From Loktanella sp. D2R18 (GTDB lineage: Bacteria; Pseudomonadota; Alphaproteobacteria; Rhodobacterales; Rhodobacteraceae), in assembly GCF_003318235.1 (NCBI RefSeq), contig NZ_QOCG01000031.1, forward strand, positions 62,001 through 126,000: a DNA stretch of 64,000 nucleotides. Reading direction: 5' to 3'. Made by a program: the position numbers and the translations under genes. Positions 46,201 to 54,498 of this stretch are shown here, piece by piece. A model generated the notes under the pieces. That model saw only the letters and a program-made list of their open reading frames with translations, was not told the origin of the DNA and ran no database searches. Each line of letters begins with the position of its first letter. Position 1 is the first letter of the stretch.

Positions 46201-46558
46201 CGGCTTGCTGATACTGCGTGATGACCTCGCGCATATCTTCGGCGTCCAACCGCATGACCATTTCAGTCGACCCAACAAGATCAACGAACATAACGGTCAG
46301 ATGCCTCCGCTCAGCGGTAGCGGCAAGCGGCATTTTGGCGTCTTCGCGTAATATATCAGGTTGACTAGCCGCGACGGCCCGTGTGATCGCGCCCCAGATT
46401 TTCCGGCGAGGACCTAAGGGTAGGCCAAGTTCTTTGAGATCTTCTTCAAGCAGTTCAGGCAAGGTGTCGACATCGATCTCGGCCTCTTCAAAGACCTTTG
46501 CATATCTCTGAAGGCCAATGTCAGCCAACCAATTTTCAATGCCTGACACCGCGGTCAA
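43217..46558 (-). CDS. SAM-domain class III nucleotide cyclase with AAA ATPase and TPR-like repeats
   Basis: This 1113-residue cytoplasmic protein has four parts. A SAM domain (residues 1-62, GIENWLADIGLQRYAKVFEE) is followed by a class III adenylyl/guanylyl cyclase domain (about 83-265) with metal Asp93 in FVDLVGSTEM and LLGDGMLCYFGWP. An AAA_16/LuxR-type ATPase (about 285-560) has Walker A LSGEAGIGKSRT and Walker B-like VLLVFEDLHWIDP. A long helical-repeat region runs from about 650 to the end. Such proteins are large signalling hubs of the STAND type. Ligand and output are unknown. It is divergent from the TOMM precursor gene with 239 bp between. Confidence 0.9.
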   Translation of the reverse strand: MTAVSGIENWLADIGLQRYAKVFEEAEIDVDTLPELLEEDLKELGLPLGPRRKIWGAITRAVAASQPDILREDAKMPLAATAERRHLTVMFVDLVGSTEMVMRLDAEDMREVITQYQQAVASVVDAYAGFVATLLGDGMLCYFGWPHANEDDTDRAVRAGLAVIEATQQITTPDGAALASRVGIASGVVVVGDLTGGGARQEAAAIGETPNLAARLQSVAEPNQLVIPGEMLPLLGATFKITSLGAHDLKGIGRPIEAFVVDGETSAKSRFEARRTGSLIPIVGRENEIETVLNRWAQAQTGQGQMILLSGEAGIGKSRTVQAVMDASLADDHTRLIYQCSPYHTESAFYPFVQQLSDAARFTTEDTTEDRLDKIEALFNGSPAIHGVIALLLGLDGSTRYGKTDGTPAQQRAHMMQALVEILLRMARRKPVLLVFEDLHWIDPTSLELLDFILAALPGQRILILATARPPFDHDFGPVPNITRLQLNRLTKGMTYAIVAKLTGEKPLPEKIMNIIVRRTDGVPLFIEELTKTILESGALTEGESGYLVNDSLGDFAIPATLQDSLMARLDRLAPIKEIAQIAACVGRVFSHQLMTKICEIPEVELDDAFDQLVAAELIHQHGVAPQVQYIFKHALVRDAAYESLVKERRTVFHKRILAALEAEPDTAPELLATHAEAARLTDRAITLWQAAGKAAISRPAYKEGETHLRRAIALNAPKVATDDKAALATAIALKVQLFVALSPGKGLWSDEAVATLEEALDMADKVGETPLRGDIIYGLLMSSYFRGRLETSIARADELKGLAEVSGDTAQLLVAKRLAAIGRLKMGRFIESQPYLDEAEALSEQVASENLAARFGHDPIVGLQIYQSLGATFRGQTQRANIYRKNAEDRARIIGHTNTTCAMLGLFVICAHVANDVTAERRHLSILRPLINEHNVASSHLWAEATYALLRMADGDALGLDAFRITEAKMLDVGIRLLVPGNRVVAARRALALGLVKDAKALADDAENMMNETGEKSWLPDLHRLRAGFAIAEHDMGRAEDHLKAAISLAQLGGGTLWEIRAAIDLAKLYHSAGRNGEVSQVIAPLFDLVLPGDCPLEMQAATQLKQMLATA

Positions 46559-46797
46559 TTCCCCAAAGCGCTATTGGTCTTACCCACATAGGCCATTTTC
46601 TAAGTTTCTCTCGGTTTCCTAACACATGGAAGACACGCAAACTAGTTTCTGATGGGGCTCGCGGTCAAGAATTGGCGGCACCTTCAAAATGCGAACGATC
46701 GTGATGCATTGTTGCGAAATCAACCGCCTTGAGAGTTTGACCAAAACGTTAATTTGTGCAAGGCTTTGCCCAACAAAGTAATTTTTTGGGAACCATT

Positions 46798-47304
46798 ATG
46801 ACTGATAACAACGATACAAAAAGCCTTGAGATGCGTGTCTCCGATCTGGAAGACAAGTTAGGCTGCGGAAACTTCAGCGAAGCAGAGCTTGCAGCATACC
46901 ACAAGGTTGCTGCCGCATTGGGAGCATGTATGACATCTGCGAACGCGTGCATGGGGGCGTGTATGCCTGCCGCAGGCGCTTGCATGGGGTCTGGCGCGTG
47001 TATGAACACGGCTTGCATGCCTGCCTCTGGCGCATGCATGGGTGCCGGGGCATGTATGACATCAGGAGCGTGCATGCCGGCAGCTGGCGCATGTATGGGA
47101 TCGGGCGCGTGTATGACCTCTTCTGTAGGTGCATGTATGAACATGGCCTGCATGCCTGCCTCTGGCGCATGCATGGGTGCCGGGGCATGTATGACATCTG
47201 CCAACGCTTGTATGGGGGCATGTATGCCTGCCGCTGGCGCGTGTATGGGTGCTTGCATGCCCGCTACAGGTCCCGCTGGCGATAAAAAATCAGACGACGA
47301 TTAA
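46798..47304 (+). CDS. Candidate TOMM/RiPP precursor with 19 Ala-Cys-Met repeats
   Basis: This is a 168-residue protein. I choose ATG 46798 (GGGAACC upstream) over an extension to 46756. Residues 1-42 form a polar, probably helical leader (MTDNNDTKSLEMRVSDLEDK, then LGCGNFSEAELAAYHKVAAA). Residues 43-158 are an array of 19 ACM triplets separated by short linkers rich in Gly, Ser, Thr, Ala, Asn and Pro; Cys spacing is 4-8. The tail is acidic (GDKKSDDD). There is no signal peptide. E1-like, YcaO and SagB-type genes follow on the same strand, so Cys (and perhaps Ser/Thr) are likely heterocyclised to thiazoles/oxazoles. If unmodified it would resemble a metal-binding peptide. I know of no described family with this repeat. 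Confidence 0.85.
   Translation: MTDNNDTKSLEMRVSDLEDKLGCGNFSEAELAAYHKVAAALGACMTSANACMGACMPAAGACMGSGACMNTACMPASGACMGAGACMTSGACMPAAGACMGSGACMTSSVGACMNMACMPASGACMGAGACMTSANACMGACMPAAGACMGACMPATGPAGDKKSDDD
46924..47271 (+). repeat. Coding tandem array of ACM units with higher-order duplication
   Basis: Nineteen GCN-TGY-ATG codon triplets occur in frame. An exact 50-bp direct repeat (47014-47063 and 47149-47198) is 135 bp apart, that is 45 codons covering seven ACM units. The units ACMTSAN-ACMG-ACMPAAG appear at both ends of the array. The array therefore grew by internal duplication and likely varies in length between strains. Confidence 0.9.
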
Positions 47305-47329
47305 TCTTCATCGCCGTATTGCATCAAAC

Positions 47330-47355
47330 TTGGCCTGCTGATTTCAGCGGGCCAA
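47330..47355 (+). promoter_or_regulatory. Hairpin between TOMM precursor and enzyme genes
   Basis: TTGGCCTGCTG (47330-47340) pairs with CAGCGGGCCAA (47345-47355): 11 pairs including one T-G, with a 4-base loop ATTT. It is followed by AATATG, not a T-run. It lies 26 bp after the precursor stop. RiPP operons often have a partial terminator or stabilising stem here, so that precursor mRNA exceeds enzyme mRNA. The structure is clear; function is inferred. Confidence 0.7.
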
Positions 47356-47413
47356 AATATGTGAGGCGCTGTTCATTCTAGGCCTAAAAGATTTGATACG
47401 GGGCAAGAAATAA

Positions 47414-48523
47414 ATGCAGCTTCACAAACCTATGCTGCCAGCGTGTTTTTTGCATTGGACAGACCCGGCACGCACGAGTGATGACGACGTCTTTCGGATA
47501 GTGTCGTGGCGGCGTAGCTTGACGCTGAAGGGTAAGTCGTTTCAAGCTTTCGAAGACAGTGTATTACCGCTGCTGACCGGTGCGCACACCGTTGACCAGA
47601 TATGTGAAAAAGTCGCGCATGTGTTTCAAAAGGATGATGTTGTAGCATCACTCAATATGCTTGCTGCGCAGGGGATTGTGGTGGAAGGCGACGGCCATCA
47701 ACCGGGCCGTGTACCACAACTTGGTTGGCTTGGCGAAGCCGCCCCCGAAGGCCGCGCCGCCCAGCGCAAATTGACTGATGCGCATGTGGTGATCGTGGGG
47801 GCCGGATCACATGGGGCAATAACCGCACGGGCGATGATCGCGGCGGGTATTGGCAAGCTGACAATTGTCGATCCTGCACCTGTTGCCACGGCTGATCTAT
47901 ATTTTTCTGGCATCTACAAGCCCGACGACATTGGCGAAAACCGCGCAGAAACGCTGGCATCGGCGCTGGCACAAAACGATAGCACGACCACGTTGACCGC
48001 CATTGGCTCGCGCCCTGCCGATGTCACCGCGATGAAGCAGCACGTGGAGGGCGCGTCGCTGGTGCTATGCTGCGTTGAATCGGGGGAACTGAACCTCGCG
48101 CTTCTGCTCAACCTTGCATGCCGTGAATCGCGGGTGCCGTGGATTGCCGCATCTCTTGAAGGCACCGAACTTGTCATCGGACCCGGTTTTTTCCACAGCG
48201 CAAACGCGCCTTGCTATATGTGTTGGCGGCTGCGCGAAATTGCAGGGGCAGCGAACCCGCAATCGCGATTTGCCGTTGAACAATATCTTGACCGCCTGCG
48301 CACAGACCTGTCTGGGCGGCGCGAAAACCTTGCACCCTCTGCGGATATTGTTGGCGGCATGCTATCCGTCGAAGCTTTGACATGGCTGACCGGGGCCAGT
48401 GCCCCGAACCTTGACGGGCGCTTTATCGTGGTTGGTTTGCCCGGCCTGCGGATGGAAAAGCACATGGTTTTGCGCAAGCCCGGCTGCCCCGTTTGCAGTG
48501 GTAATCAGGACAGTACGCAATGA
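47414..48523 (+). CDS. TOMM cyclodehydratase partner, E1/ThiF-like (SagC-type) with leader-binding domain
   Basis: The 369-residue protein has an N-terminal winged-helix, PqqD-like region (about residues 25-95, VFRIVSWRRSLTLKGKSFQA) expected to bind the precursor leader. An E1-like Rossmann fold follows (VVIVGAGSHGAITARAMIAA). Two zinc-binding pairs, CYMC (about residue 270) and CPVC at the C-terminus, are typical of the E1/ThiF superfamily. Such C proteins present the precursor to YcaO. It overlaps the YcaO gene by 4 bp. It is the only gene here that could recognise the leader. Confidence 0.88.
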   Translation: MQLHKPMLPACFLHWTDPARTSDDDVFRIVSWRRSLTLKGKSFQAFEDSVLPLLTGAHTVDQICEKVAHVFQKDDVVASLNMLAAQGIVVEGDGHQPGRVPQLGWLGEAAPEGRAAQRKLTDAHVVIVGAGSHGAITARAMIAAGIGKLTIVDPAPVATADLYFSGIYKPDDIGENRAETLASALAQNDSTTTLTAIGSRPADVTAMKQHVEGASLVLCCVESGELNLALLLNLACRESRVPWIAASLEGTELVIGPGFFHSANAPCYMCWRLREIAGAANPQSRFAVEQYLDRLRTDLSGRRENLAPSADIVGGMLSVEALTWLTGASAPNLDGRFIVVGLPGLRMEKHMVLRKPGCPVCSGNQDSTQ

Positions 48524-49818
48524 ATGATCGCGTTGATGCCGCAAAGCTGACCGAGGCACTGGTGAGCCGCCGTTGCGGGATCGTAACCGACCTATCCCCG
48601 CAAGCACGTGGCCCCGAAGAACCCAGCCCGCCGCATCTGTGGAACGCGACACTCACAAATTACAATTTTCAGACTGTGCCGCTCGCGATGCGCCTCACCG
48701 GGGGCAAAGGGTTGACCGAAGAAGCTGCGAAACTTGCAGCCCTGGGCGAAGCGATGGAACGCTATTCGGCCTTTCACTGGGACCCAGCACGCCTGCATGT
48801 CGGGCCAGCGTCGGACACTGCGATTACCCCAGCGGAATCCGTGCTGTATTCTGCCGATCAATACGCTGCCGGGTTGCCCTATCAACCGTGGTCGCGGACA
48901 AACCAAACGAGCTGGATCAAGGGAACGGAGCTCCCCCCTGGCGCTGCGGTCGATATGCCCGCTTCGCTGGTTTATTTGGTGGGTCCGCCGCCCAATCCAG
49001 CGGATTATTTCACCGCTGTCACGTCAAATGGGTTGGCTGCGGGCCGGGATTTGCCCCACGCGATTTTGGGAGGGCTGAACGAGGTGATCGAGCGCGATGC
49101 GTTTATGATCACGTGGTTGAACCGGCTCCCGGCCACCACAATTGCAACACCGCAAAGCGGTTGTAACGCCGCGCAAATCATTCGCCATTATGATCGGTTC
49201 GGGGTCAAAGTTAGACTCTTGTCGCTATATACCGATCAAGCCCCCTATGTGATCATGGCTATCGCCGAAGAGCCGACAGGCTACCGTCTGGTCGGGTTAG
49301 GCTGTGATCTCGATCCGGCCGGGGCCGTTGATAAAGCAATGTTTGAGCTGTGCCAATTGCGCCCAGGAATGGCCGCGCGGATGCATGGGAACGATTATCA
49401 GACCCGGTTAAAATCCTATAAGGATGTGCAAAGCATTGATGACCATCCGCTTTTTCACGCAATCCCTGCAAACGCGGGTGAATTTGATTTTCTGACGCAA
49501 ACGGGCGCAACCGTAACGTTAGACGACATGCCACGACCATCATACGCGACAAACCAAGAGGCGCTTACGTTAACAGTAGACGCCGCCGTGAAAACAGGCG
49601 CACGTGTGGCCTATGCCGATATTACGGCGCCCGATATTGCGCCGCTTGGGCCACGGGTTGTGCGGGTGATCGCGACAGGGATGCAGCCGATCCACTTTGG
49701 ACACGACCAAGGCCGGTTTGGCGGCGCGCGTCTGTACGATGCGCCAGTGACTTGGGGTTTGCGGGACACCCCGCTGACCAAAGCCGGGCTTAACCCATGC
49801 CCGCATCCATTGGCCTAG
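48520..49818 (+). CDS. YcaO-domain cyclodehydratase (SagD-type)
   Basis: The 432-residue YcaO protein uses ATP to activate amide oxygens so that Cys/Ser/Thr side chains close to azolines. ATP/Mg-binding motifs include ALGEAMERYSAFHWD (about residue 75-90) and GGLNEVIERDAFMITWLNR (about 185-205), with the Glu residues of the YcaO ATP site. The C-terminus reads NPCPHPLA, which retains the Pro-x-Pro-x-Pro motif near the end that is needed for catalysis in azoline-forming YcaO enzymes. Pairing with a separate C protein is the classical TOMM arrangement. Confidence 0.92.
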   Translation: MNDRVDAAKLTEALVSRRCGIVTDLSPQARGPEEPSPPHLWNATLTNYNFQTVPLAMRLTGGKGLTEEAAKLAALGEAMERYSAFHWDPARLHVGPASDTAITPAESVLYSADQYAAGLPYQPWSRTNQTSWIKGTELPPGAAVDMPASLVYLVGPPPNPADYFTAVTSNGLAAGRDLPHAILGGLNEVIERDAFMITWLNRLPATTIATPQSGCNAAQIIRHYDRFGVKVRLLSLYTDQAPYVIMAIAEEPTGYRLVGLGCDLDPAGAVDKAMFELCQLRPGMAARMHGNDYQTRLKSYKDVQSIDDHPLFHAIPANAGEFDFLTQTGATVTLDDMPRPSYATNQEALTLTVDAAVKTGARVAYADITAPDIAPLGPRVVRVIATGMQPIHFGHDQGRFGGARLYDAPVTWGLRDTPLTKAGLNPCPHPLA

Positions 49819-49821
49819 CAT

Positions 49822-50574
49822 ATGAGCAGTGACGTCAACGATACCACCGGTCTTTCGCGCCTGTTTCACCTGAATTCAGAACCGTGGGTTAATGAAAATC
49901 AGCGACCCAACGCGCCGTTTTCGCAAGAGACCAAAAACGACCCCCAGACTGCGCGCATTGCCTTGCCGGATACAGCTGCTGGTACCATTGATCAGCTTGC
50001 CGCCGCACGCAGATCAACACGCACCTTTGCTGATACGCCGCTTGCCTTGCACGATTTCGCGGCATTGCTGCGCGCCGGGTATAAAACGCTTGGGCCCGAT
50101 AAAATGGAGGGTGGCATGCAAGCCCTGCGGCGTCCGGTGCCATCGGCGGGCGGGTTGTATCCGCTAGAGATTTATGCGCTGGTTCGAAACGTCGATGGGC
50201 TTGCCAAGGGGATTTACCACTACGACAGCAAGGCCGACGATCTTGAGATCATGCACGAGGGACCATGGGAAAATCAGGCGTGTAAGGCGTTCTTGACGTG
50301 GTCATTTGTCGCCCAAGCACCAGTTGTTTTGTGCATTGGGGCCGTTTTCGCGCGGACGCAGCGCAAATACGGGCCACGCGGGTATCGCTATATCCTGATC
50401 GAAGCGGGGCACGTCACCCAAAACCTGTGTTTAGCCGCGACAGATATGGCGCTATCAAGCCTCTGCTTAGGCGGATATTCCGATAGCGTGCTGAATGATC
50501 TCATTGGTTTGGACGGCCAGAAAGAGGCGATCATCTACGCGGTCGGACTCGGGGCCGCAGCGCATAGCGATTAG
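49822..50574 (+). CDS. SagB-type FMN-dependent azoline dehydrogenase
   Basis: The 250-residue nitroreductase-fold protein has AARRSTRTFADTPLALHDFA (FMN phosphate binding), RRPVPSAGGLYPLEIYALV and YGPRGYRYILIEAGHVTQNL, all typical of SagB/McbC-type dehydrogenases that oxidise azolines to aromatic azoles. It lies 3 bp after the YcaO stop. Its presence implies that the final product carries oxidised thiazoles/oxazoles. Confidence 0.92.
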   Translation: MSSDVNDTTGLSRLFHLNSEPWVNENQRPNAPFSQETKNDPQTARIALPDTAAGTIDQLAAARRSTRTFADTPLALHDFAALLRAGYKTLGPDKMEGGMQALRRPVPSAGGLYPLEIYALVRNVDGLAKGIYHYDSKADDLEIMHEGPWENQACKAFLTWSFVAQAPVVLCIGAVFARTQRKYGPRGYRYILIEAGHVTQNLCLAATDMALSSLCLGGYSDSVLNDLIGLDGQKEAIIYAVGLGAAAHSD

Positions 50575-50734
50575 CTACATTTCTCTAAAATACACTGTCG
50601 CAGGTTTGCAACGATTGCCAATTTGCACGCCTTCTCCCTCTTGTGGGTAAACCCGCATTAATGGAATGGGAACCTAGACCAAGGCAGCTATGCATTCGCT
50701 CAGCCCCCTAATTTACCACCTAGGGGAATGAGTA

Positions 50735-52711
50735 ATGAAACACCTAAGATTAACGACCTGTATTTTACTTGGCATGGGGCCTGCCAGCCTTTCTGCGCAA
50801 GATACAACAGCAAATTCGTCTGACGCGCCATTTATGCTGGGCCGCATTTTGCTATCTACGGCATTAAACCCAGAAGCAGAGGACGGTGTATCCGTCACCA
50901 GCGAGGGTCTTGCACTCGCGAATCCAGCCGATCTATCAGAACTTTTTGTGGCAGAACCAACGCTGGCTGTCGGTAGTTCTATTCCGATGTCACAAAAACT
51001 GTATGTCAACGGCATCGAAGAAAACAACCTCGCGATTTCGATTGATGGCGCGCGCCAAAACAACCGTGTGTTCCACCACAACACAACGACCCTGATTGAT
51101 CCGTCTCTGCTACAAGCAGTCAGCATTGATCCCGGCGTAGCCCCCGCAGATGCAGGCCCTGGCGCGCTTGCTGGTGCGCTCGACTATGAAACACGTGATG
51201 TTGCGGATCTATTGGATGCAGGCGACAATTTTGGCGGTGCATACAAACTTGAATATGCATCTAACGGTGACATCCTTACCAACAGCCTGACGCTACTTGG
51301 CCGCGAAGGCGGACTCGAAGTGCTTGCGTTCGCACGCTACGCGACGGGTGACAATCGTTTCGATGGTAACGGCGACGAGATCGTGGGTTCCAGCACGGAA
51401 CTGCTGAGCCTGTTAGGTAAGGTCGCATATGAAAGCGAAGAAGGTCACCGTTTTGAATTCTCGATGGAGGATATCGGCGATGACGCCGCGCGGCCCTACC
51501 GTGCAAATATTGGCACAATCATCGGTGGACGACCTGTGCCAGAAACGCGGACCTATGATCTGACGCGCACAAACTATAGCCTTGAATACACGAACACCCG
51601 CGCGACAGGGCTTTGGGATCCTTACATTCGCTTGTCATACAGTGGCACGGAACTGATCAATGACGAATATGACCTGTCTACAGAACAATACGCATATGGT
51701 GAAACCACGAGCCTGAACGGTGAGATTTCAAATAAATTCGTTCTGACAAATGGCGACGTGAACGTCGGCATCGACTTCTTTAGTGATGAGGCGTCATACG
51801 AATTCCTCTACGCGCTCTACCCATCTTACGATGACGTTGGGCAAGAAGAACTGGTGAATGTTGGGCTGTTTGCACAGCTTCGCCTTGAGCCGACAGAACG
51901 GATGCGCCTGTCAGCTGGGTTTCGTGCCGATTTTCAAGACTTCACTGGTATTGATGGATCAACCCAATCGACCGAAGGCCTTTCTTTCAATGCCTCGGGC
52001 GAGGTTGATCTGAACGACCGTCTGACCATTGGCGCGGGGTATTCACAGGTTTGGGGCGGAATCGCGCTCGCTGAAAACTACATCATGAACTCGGCATGGG
52101 ACTATTCAACCGACGACATCGAAGATGTCACTTCTGAAAACCTATATGTTGCTGCGACTTACGCAACTGGCAGATGGGTCATCGACGGTAAAGTATTCTC
52201 AACAGATATCGATAATTCACGCGCAGCTTCTTGGGGCGGCGGCCCTGCATTGACGGCAGATGTTTCATCGACTGGCTATGAAATTGGGTTCTCAACAAAT
52301 TGGGATAGCGGTTTCTTCCGGATCGGATACGCAAATATCGAGACAGAAGTGAATGACGCGGCCGCAGATTCCTACACCGGGAACTACCTGACAATTCCGA
52401 TGGGCGAGATCATCTCCTTGCAGACAGCACATGAATTCGCAAATGGCGTTGTATTTGGTGGGGATGCCGAAATCGCGCTTGACTATAGCGGTGCTGCTTC
52501 GGGCGTAACGATTGCTGGATATACGGTTGTAAACACATTCGTTGAATACGAACCGGAAAGTATCGAAGGGCTCAGCCTGCGTGCGGAGATCAACAACCTG
52601 TTTGATGAGCAATATGTTGCGCGGGCAACGTACGGGCAGGATTTCGATACTGTCGAGCCGCTCTATGAAACAGGCCAATCCCTAAGATTTTCTGCAGAAC
52701 TGACGTTCTAA
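50735..52711 (+). CDS. TonB-dependent outer-membrane receptor
   Basis: The 658-residue protein has a signal peptide (MKHLRLTTCILLGMGPASLS-AQ) and a plug (about residues 35-160) with KLYVNGIEENNLAISIDGAR QNNRVFHH, resembling haem/haemoglobin-type receptors. A 22-strand barrel (about 165-658) ends NNLFDEQYVARATYGQDF and a C-terminal aromatic LTF. It imports a large ligand across the outer membrane with TonB energy. It is 160 bp after sagB and the same strand. The ligand could be haem, a corrinoid or a metal complex of the cluster's own peptide; sequence alone cannot decide. Confidence 0.88.
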   Translation: MKHLRLTTCILLGMGPASLSAQDTTANSSDAPFMLGRILLSTALNPEAEDGVSVTSEGLALANPADLSELFVAEPTLAVGSSIPMSQKLYVNGIEENNLAISIDGARQNNRVFHHNTTTLIDPSLLQAVSIDPGVAPADAGPGALAGALDYETRDVADLLDAGDNFGGAYKLEYASNGDILTNSLTLLGREGGLEVLAFARYATGDNRFDGNGDEIVGSSTELLSLLGKVAYESEEGHRFEFSMEDIGDDAARPYRANIGTIIGGRPVPETRTYDLTRTNYSLEYTNTRATGLWDPYIRLSYSGTELINDEYDLSTEQYAYGETTSLNGEISNKFVLTNGDVNVGIDFFSDEASYEFLYALYPSYDDVGQEELVNVGLFAQLRLEPTERMRLSAGFRADFQDFTGIDGSTQSTEGLSFNASGEVDLNDRLTIGAGYSQVWGGIALAENYIMNSAWDYSTDDIEDVTSENLYVAATYATGRWVIDGKVFSTDIDNSRAASWGGGPALTADVSSTGYEIGFSTNWDSGFFRIGYANIETEVNDAAADSYTGNYLTIPMGEIISLQTAHEFANGVVFGGDAEIALDYSGAASGVTIAGYTVVNTFVEYEPESIEGLSLRAEINNLFDEQYVARATYGQDFDTVEPLYETGQSLRFSAELTF

Positions 52712-52722
52712 ACCAAACGAAC

Positions 52723-52755
52723 GCCCTTTTTGCACCATAATGGTACGAGAAGGGC
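52723..52755 (+). terminator. Hairpin after the first TonB receptor
   Basis: GCCCTT (52723-52728) and AAGGGC (52750-52755) close an outer stem, and ACCAT/ATGGT forms an inner stem. It lies 12 bp after the receptor stop. T residues sit inside the hairpin rather than after it, so termination strength is uncertain. Confidence 0.4.
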
Positions 52756-52911
52756 ACAACTCGCGCCGGAAATACATTGAAAACCTAGCTTTTGCAGGTA
52801 CGTTCTTAGCGTGGATTGACAATTCTGACTATTTCACTAAGAAAATAGCTGAGCCTGCTGCATCGACAGTCAGTTCCAAAGACAGACACACCCATACGCA
52901 GGGGCAACAGG

Positions 52912-54498
52912 ATGCAAAAAAGTAGACCTGATACAGACTTCACACCTGGCCCATATCCTCAGGTAACACGGCAGCGGGTCAATGCGCTTGAAATTCTAGA
53001 TGCGGCATATGTCGCGAATAGGATACCCATTGAATGGATATTGGATCACGCAAAACGGCTCACTGAGAACTTTGAAACGCTATTTGCTCTGAACTACCGA
53101 ACCGCAGGGAACTATTCCGACGGGGACGGAAATGAGATTGCGGGGTCCAAATTTGATGCTGTTTCCGGACTTGTTAAATCGCGTCTGACCTTTGGTGATG
53201 ACGGTGCGCAGGCATTGACGATGTCATATACCCGTTGGGACAGTGATCTTGATGATACGGAATATTCGCAAACCGGCACCTCAGGGTTTGGAACAGTTGA
53301 TCGGGAAATCATCGATGATACGCTTGCCATTCGGTATGAAAACCCTGTCTTGGGGAATGACCTTATCGATCTAGATGTCGTATTAAGCTATGCGAGCACG
53401 CAAGTTGAGCAATCGGATTCATCCACTCCGTATGGGCCTTGCGTCTCGGCATCATTGTTCTGCGATTCAGAATACGGCTACGAAACAACAAGCCTAAAAG
53501 GCGAAAACACAGCAACACTTGGTGGTGCAACCTACGACGCATATATCACGAAAGGTGTACAGTTATCGCACCTTGAACGTGTTGCAACAACTGTTGCAGG
53601 CGATCTGGGCTATCATCCAGAGGGCACAGACGACAAAATTGGCGTCTACGCCCAAGGTGAATTCATCTTCAATGATCGCCTGACAATCACCCCCGGTATG
53701 CGCGCAGATTTCATTGCCCTCGAAGCCTCTAGCGATTTGGGGTCTACCGATGCGGACGAGGTTGCTGTGTCTCCCAAATTGGCGGCGCACTATGAAATCA
53801 ACGACACTTATGCGGTCTTTGGGTCCCTTGCGCACACCGAGCGCGCGCCAACAATCGACGAGATTTTCTCGTATGATGATAGCGATGGCGAGATGTATAG
53901 TCTCGACCTGACCACTGAAACCGCAAACAGTGCGGAATTCGGCGTCAGCGCTTCATATCGTGATCTGTTCGGCGGTGCGAACGCGATGGATGTAAAAGCG
54001 ACGTTCTTCTATTCAGAAATTGATGATCTAATTGCGCTCGATAGCACTGCTGGAACGCCCTATTATGAAAACATTGATTCATCAAAGATTTACGGGCTCG
54101 AGTTCGAGGTCGCATTCGAAGCGGATCGCATGTTTATGCGCGCTGCATATTCCGATGTGCGCGGCGAAGACCTATCAACTGGCGAAACGCTGACTTCTAT
54201 TCCAGTACGCAACTTGAACCTGACGGTTGGTGGCCGCGATCATACCCGTGGCATTGAATACGGCTGGAATGACGGCTTCTTCGACGAAATTAGCTATGGC
54301 GCGGGCGACGATTATGCCAGCTACGCAGTTCACGATCTATTTTTTGACTGGAGCCCCCAACAGGGTGCCCTGCAAGGCATCAAAGCGGGCCTGCGCGTCA
54401 ACAATGTTCTCGACACCCAATACGAAAATTCACTGGCCGGAGATCCGGGCGAAGGCCGGTCATGTGAAATTAGCTTGGCCCGTACATTTGAGTTTTAG
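52912..54498 (+). pseudogene. N-terminally truncated TonB-dependent receptor (barrel only)
   Basis: The 528-residue frame contains beta-barrel sequence from about residue 48 to the end (ALNYRTAGNYSDGDGNEIAG, SPKLAAHYEINDTYAVFGSL AHTERAPTIDEI, C-terminal EISLARTFEF). There is no signal peptide and no plug; the first 45 residues (MQKSRPDTDFTPGPYPQVTR) do not look like a receptor. Nothing upstream supplies the plug: the 200 bp before it is a hairpin and non-coding. A full-length relative would need about 200 more residues. It is probably a remnant of a second receptor. The barrel frame is still open, so decay or deletion is recent or the part is functional in an unknown way. Confidence 0.65.

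Noticed and set aside
46749-47258. Long minus-strand frame with repeats of HAP and MQAP residues opposite the ACM array
   Set aside because: It is the antisense reading of a repetitive GC-rich coding array; it has no ribosome site, and the plus-strand frame has an independent leader and fits the downstream enzymes.
46924-47271. Regular direct repeats considered as a CRISPR array
   Set aside because: Repeat units are 12-24 bp, in-frame and of unequal spacing, with no unique spacers and no cas genes nearby.
52740-52925. 61-codon frame between the two TonB receptors, considered as the missing plug
   Set aside because: Its sequence has no plug motifs, no signal peptide and starts in a hairpin.
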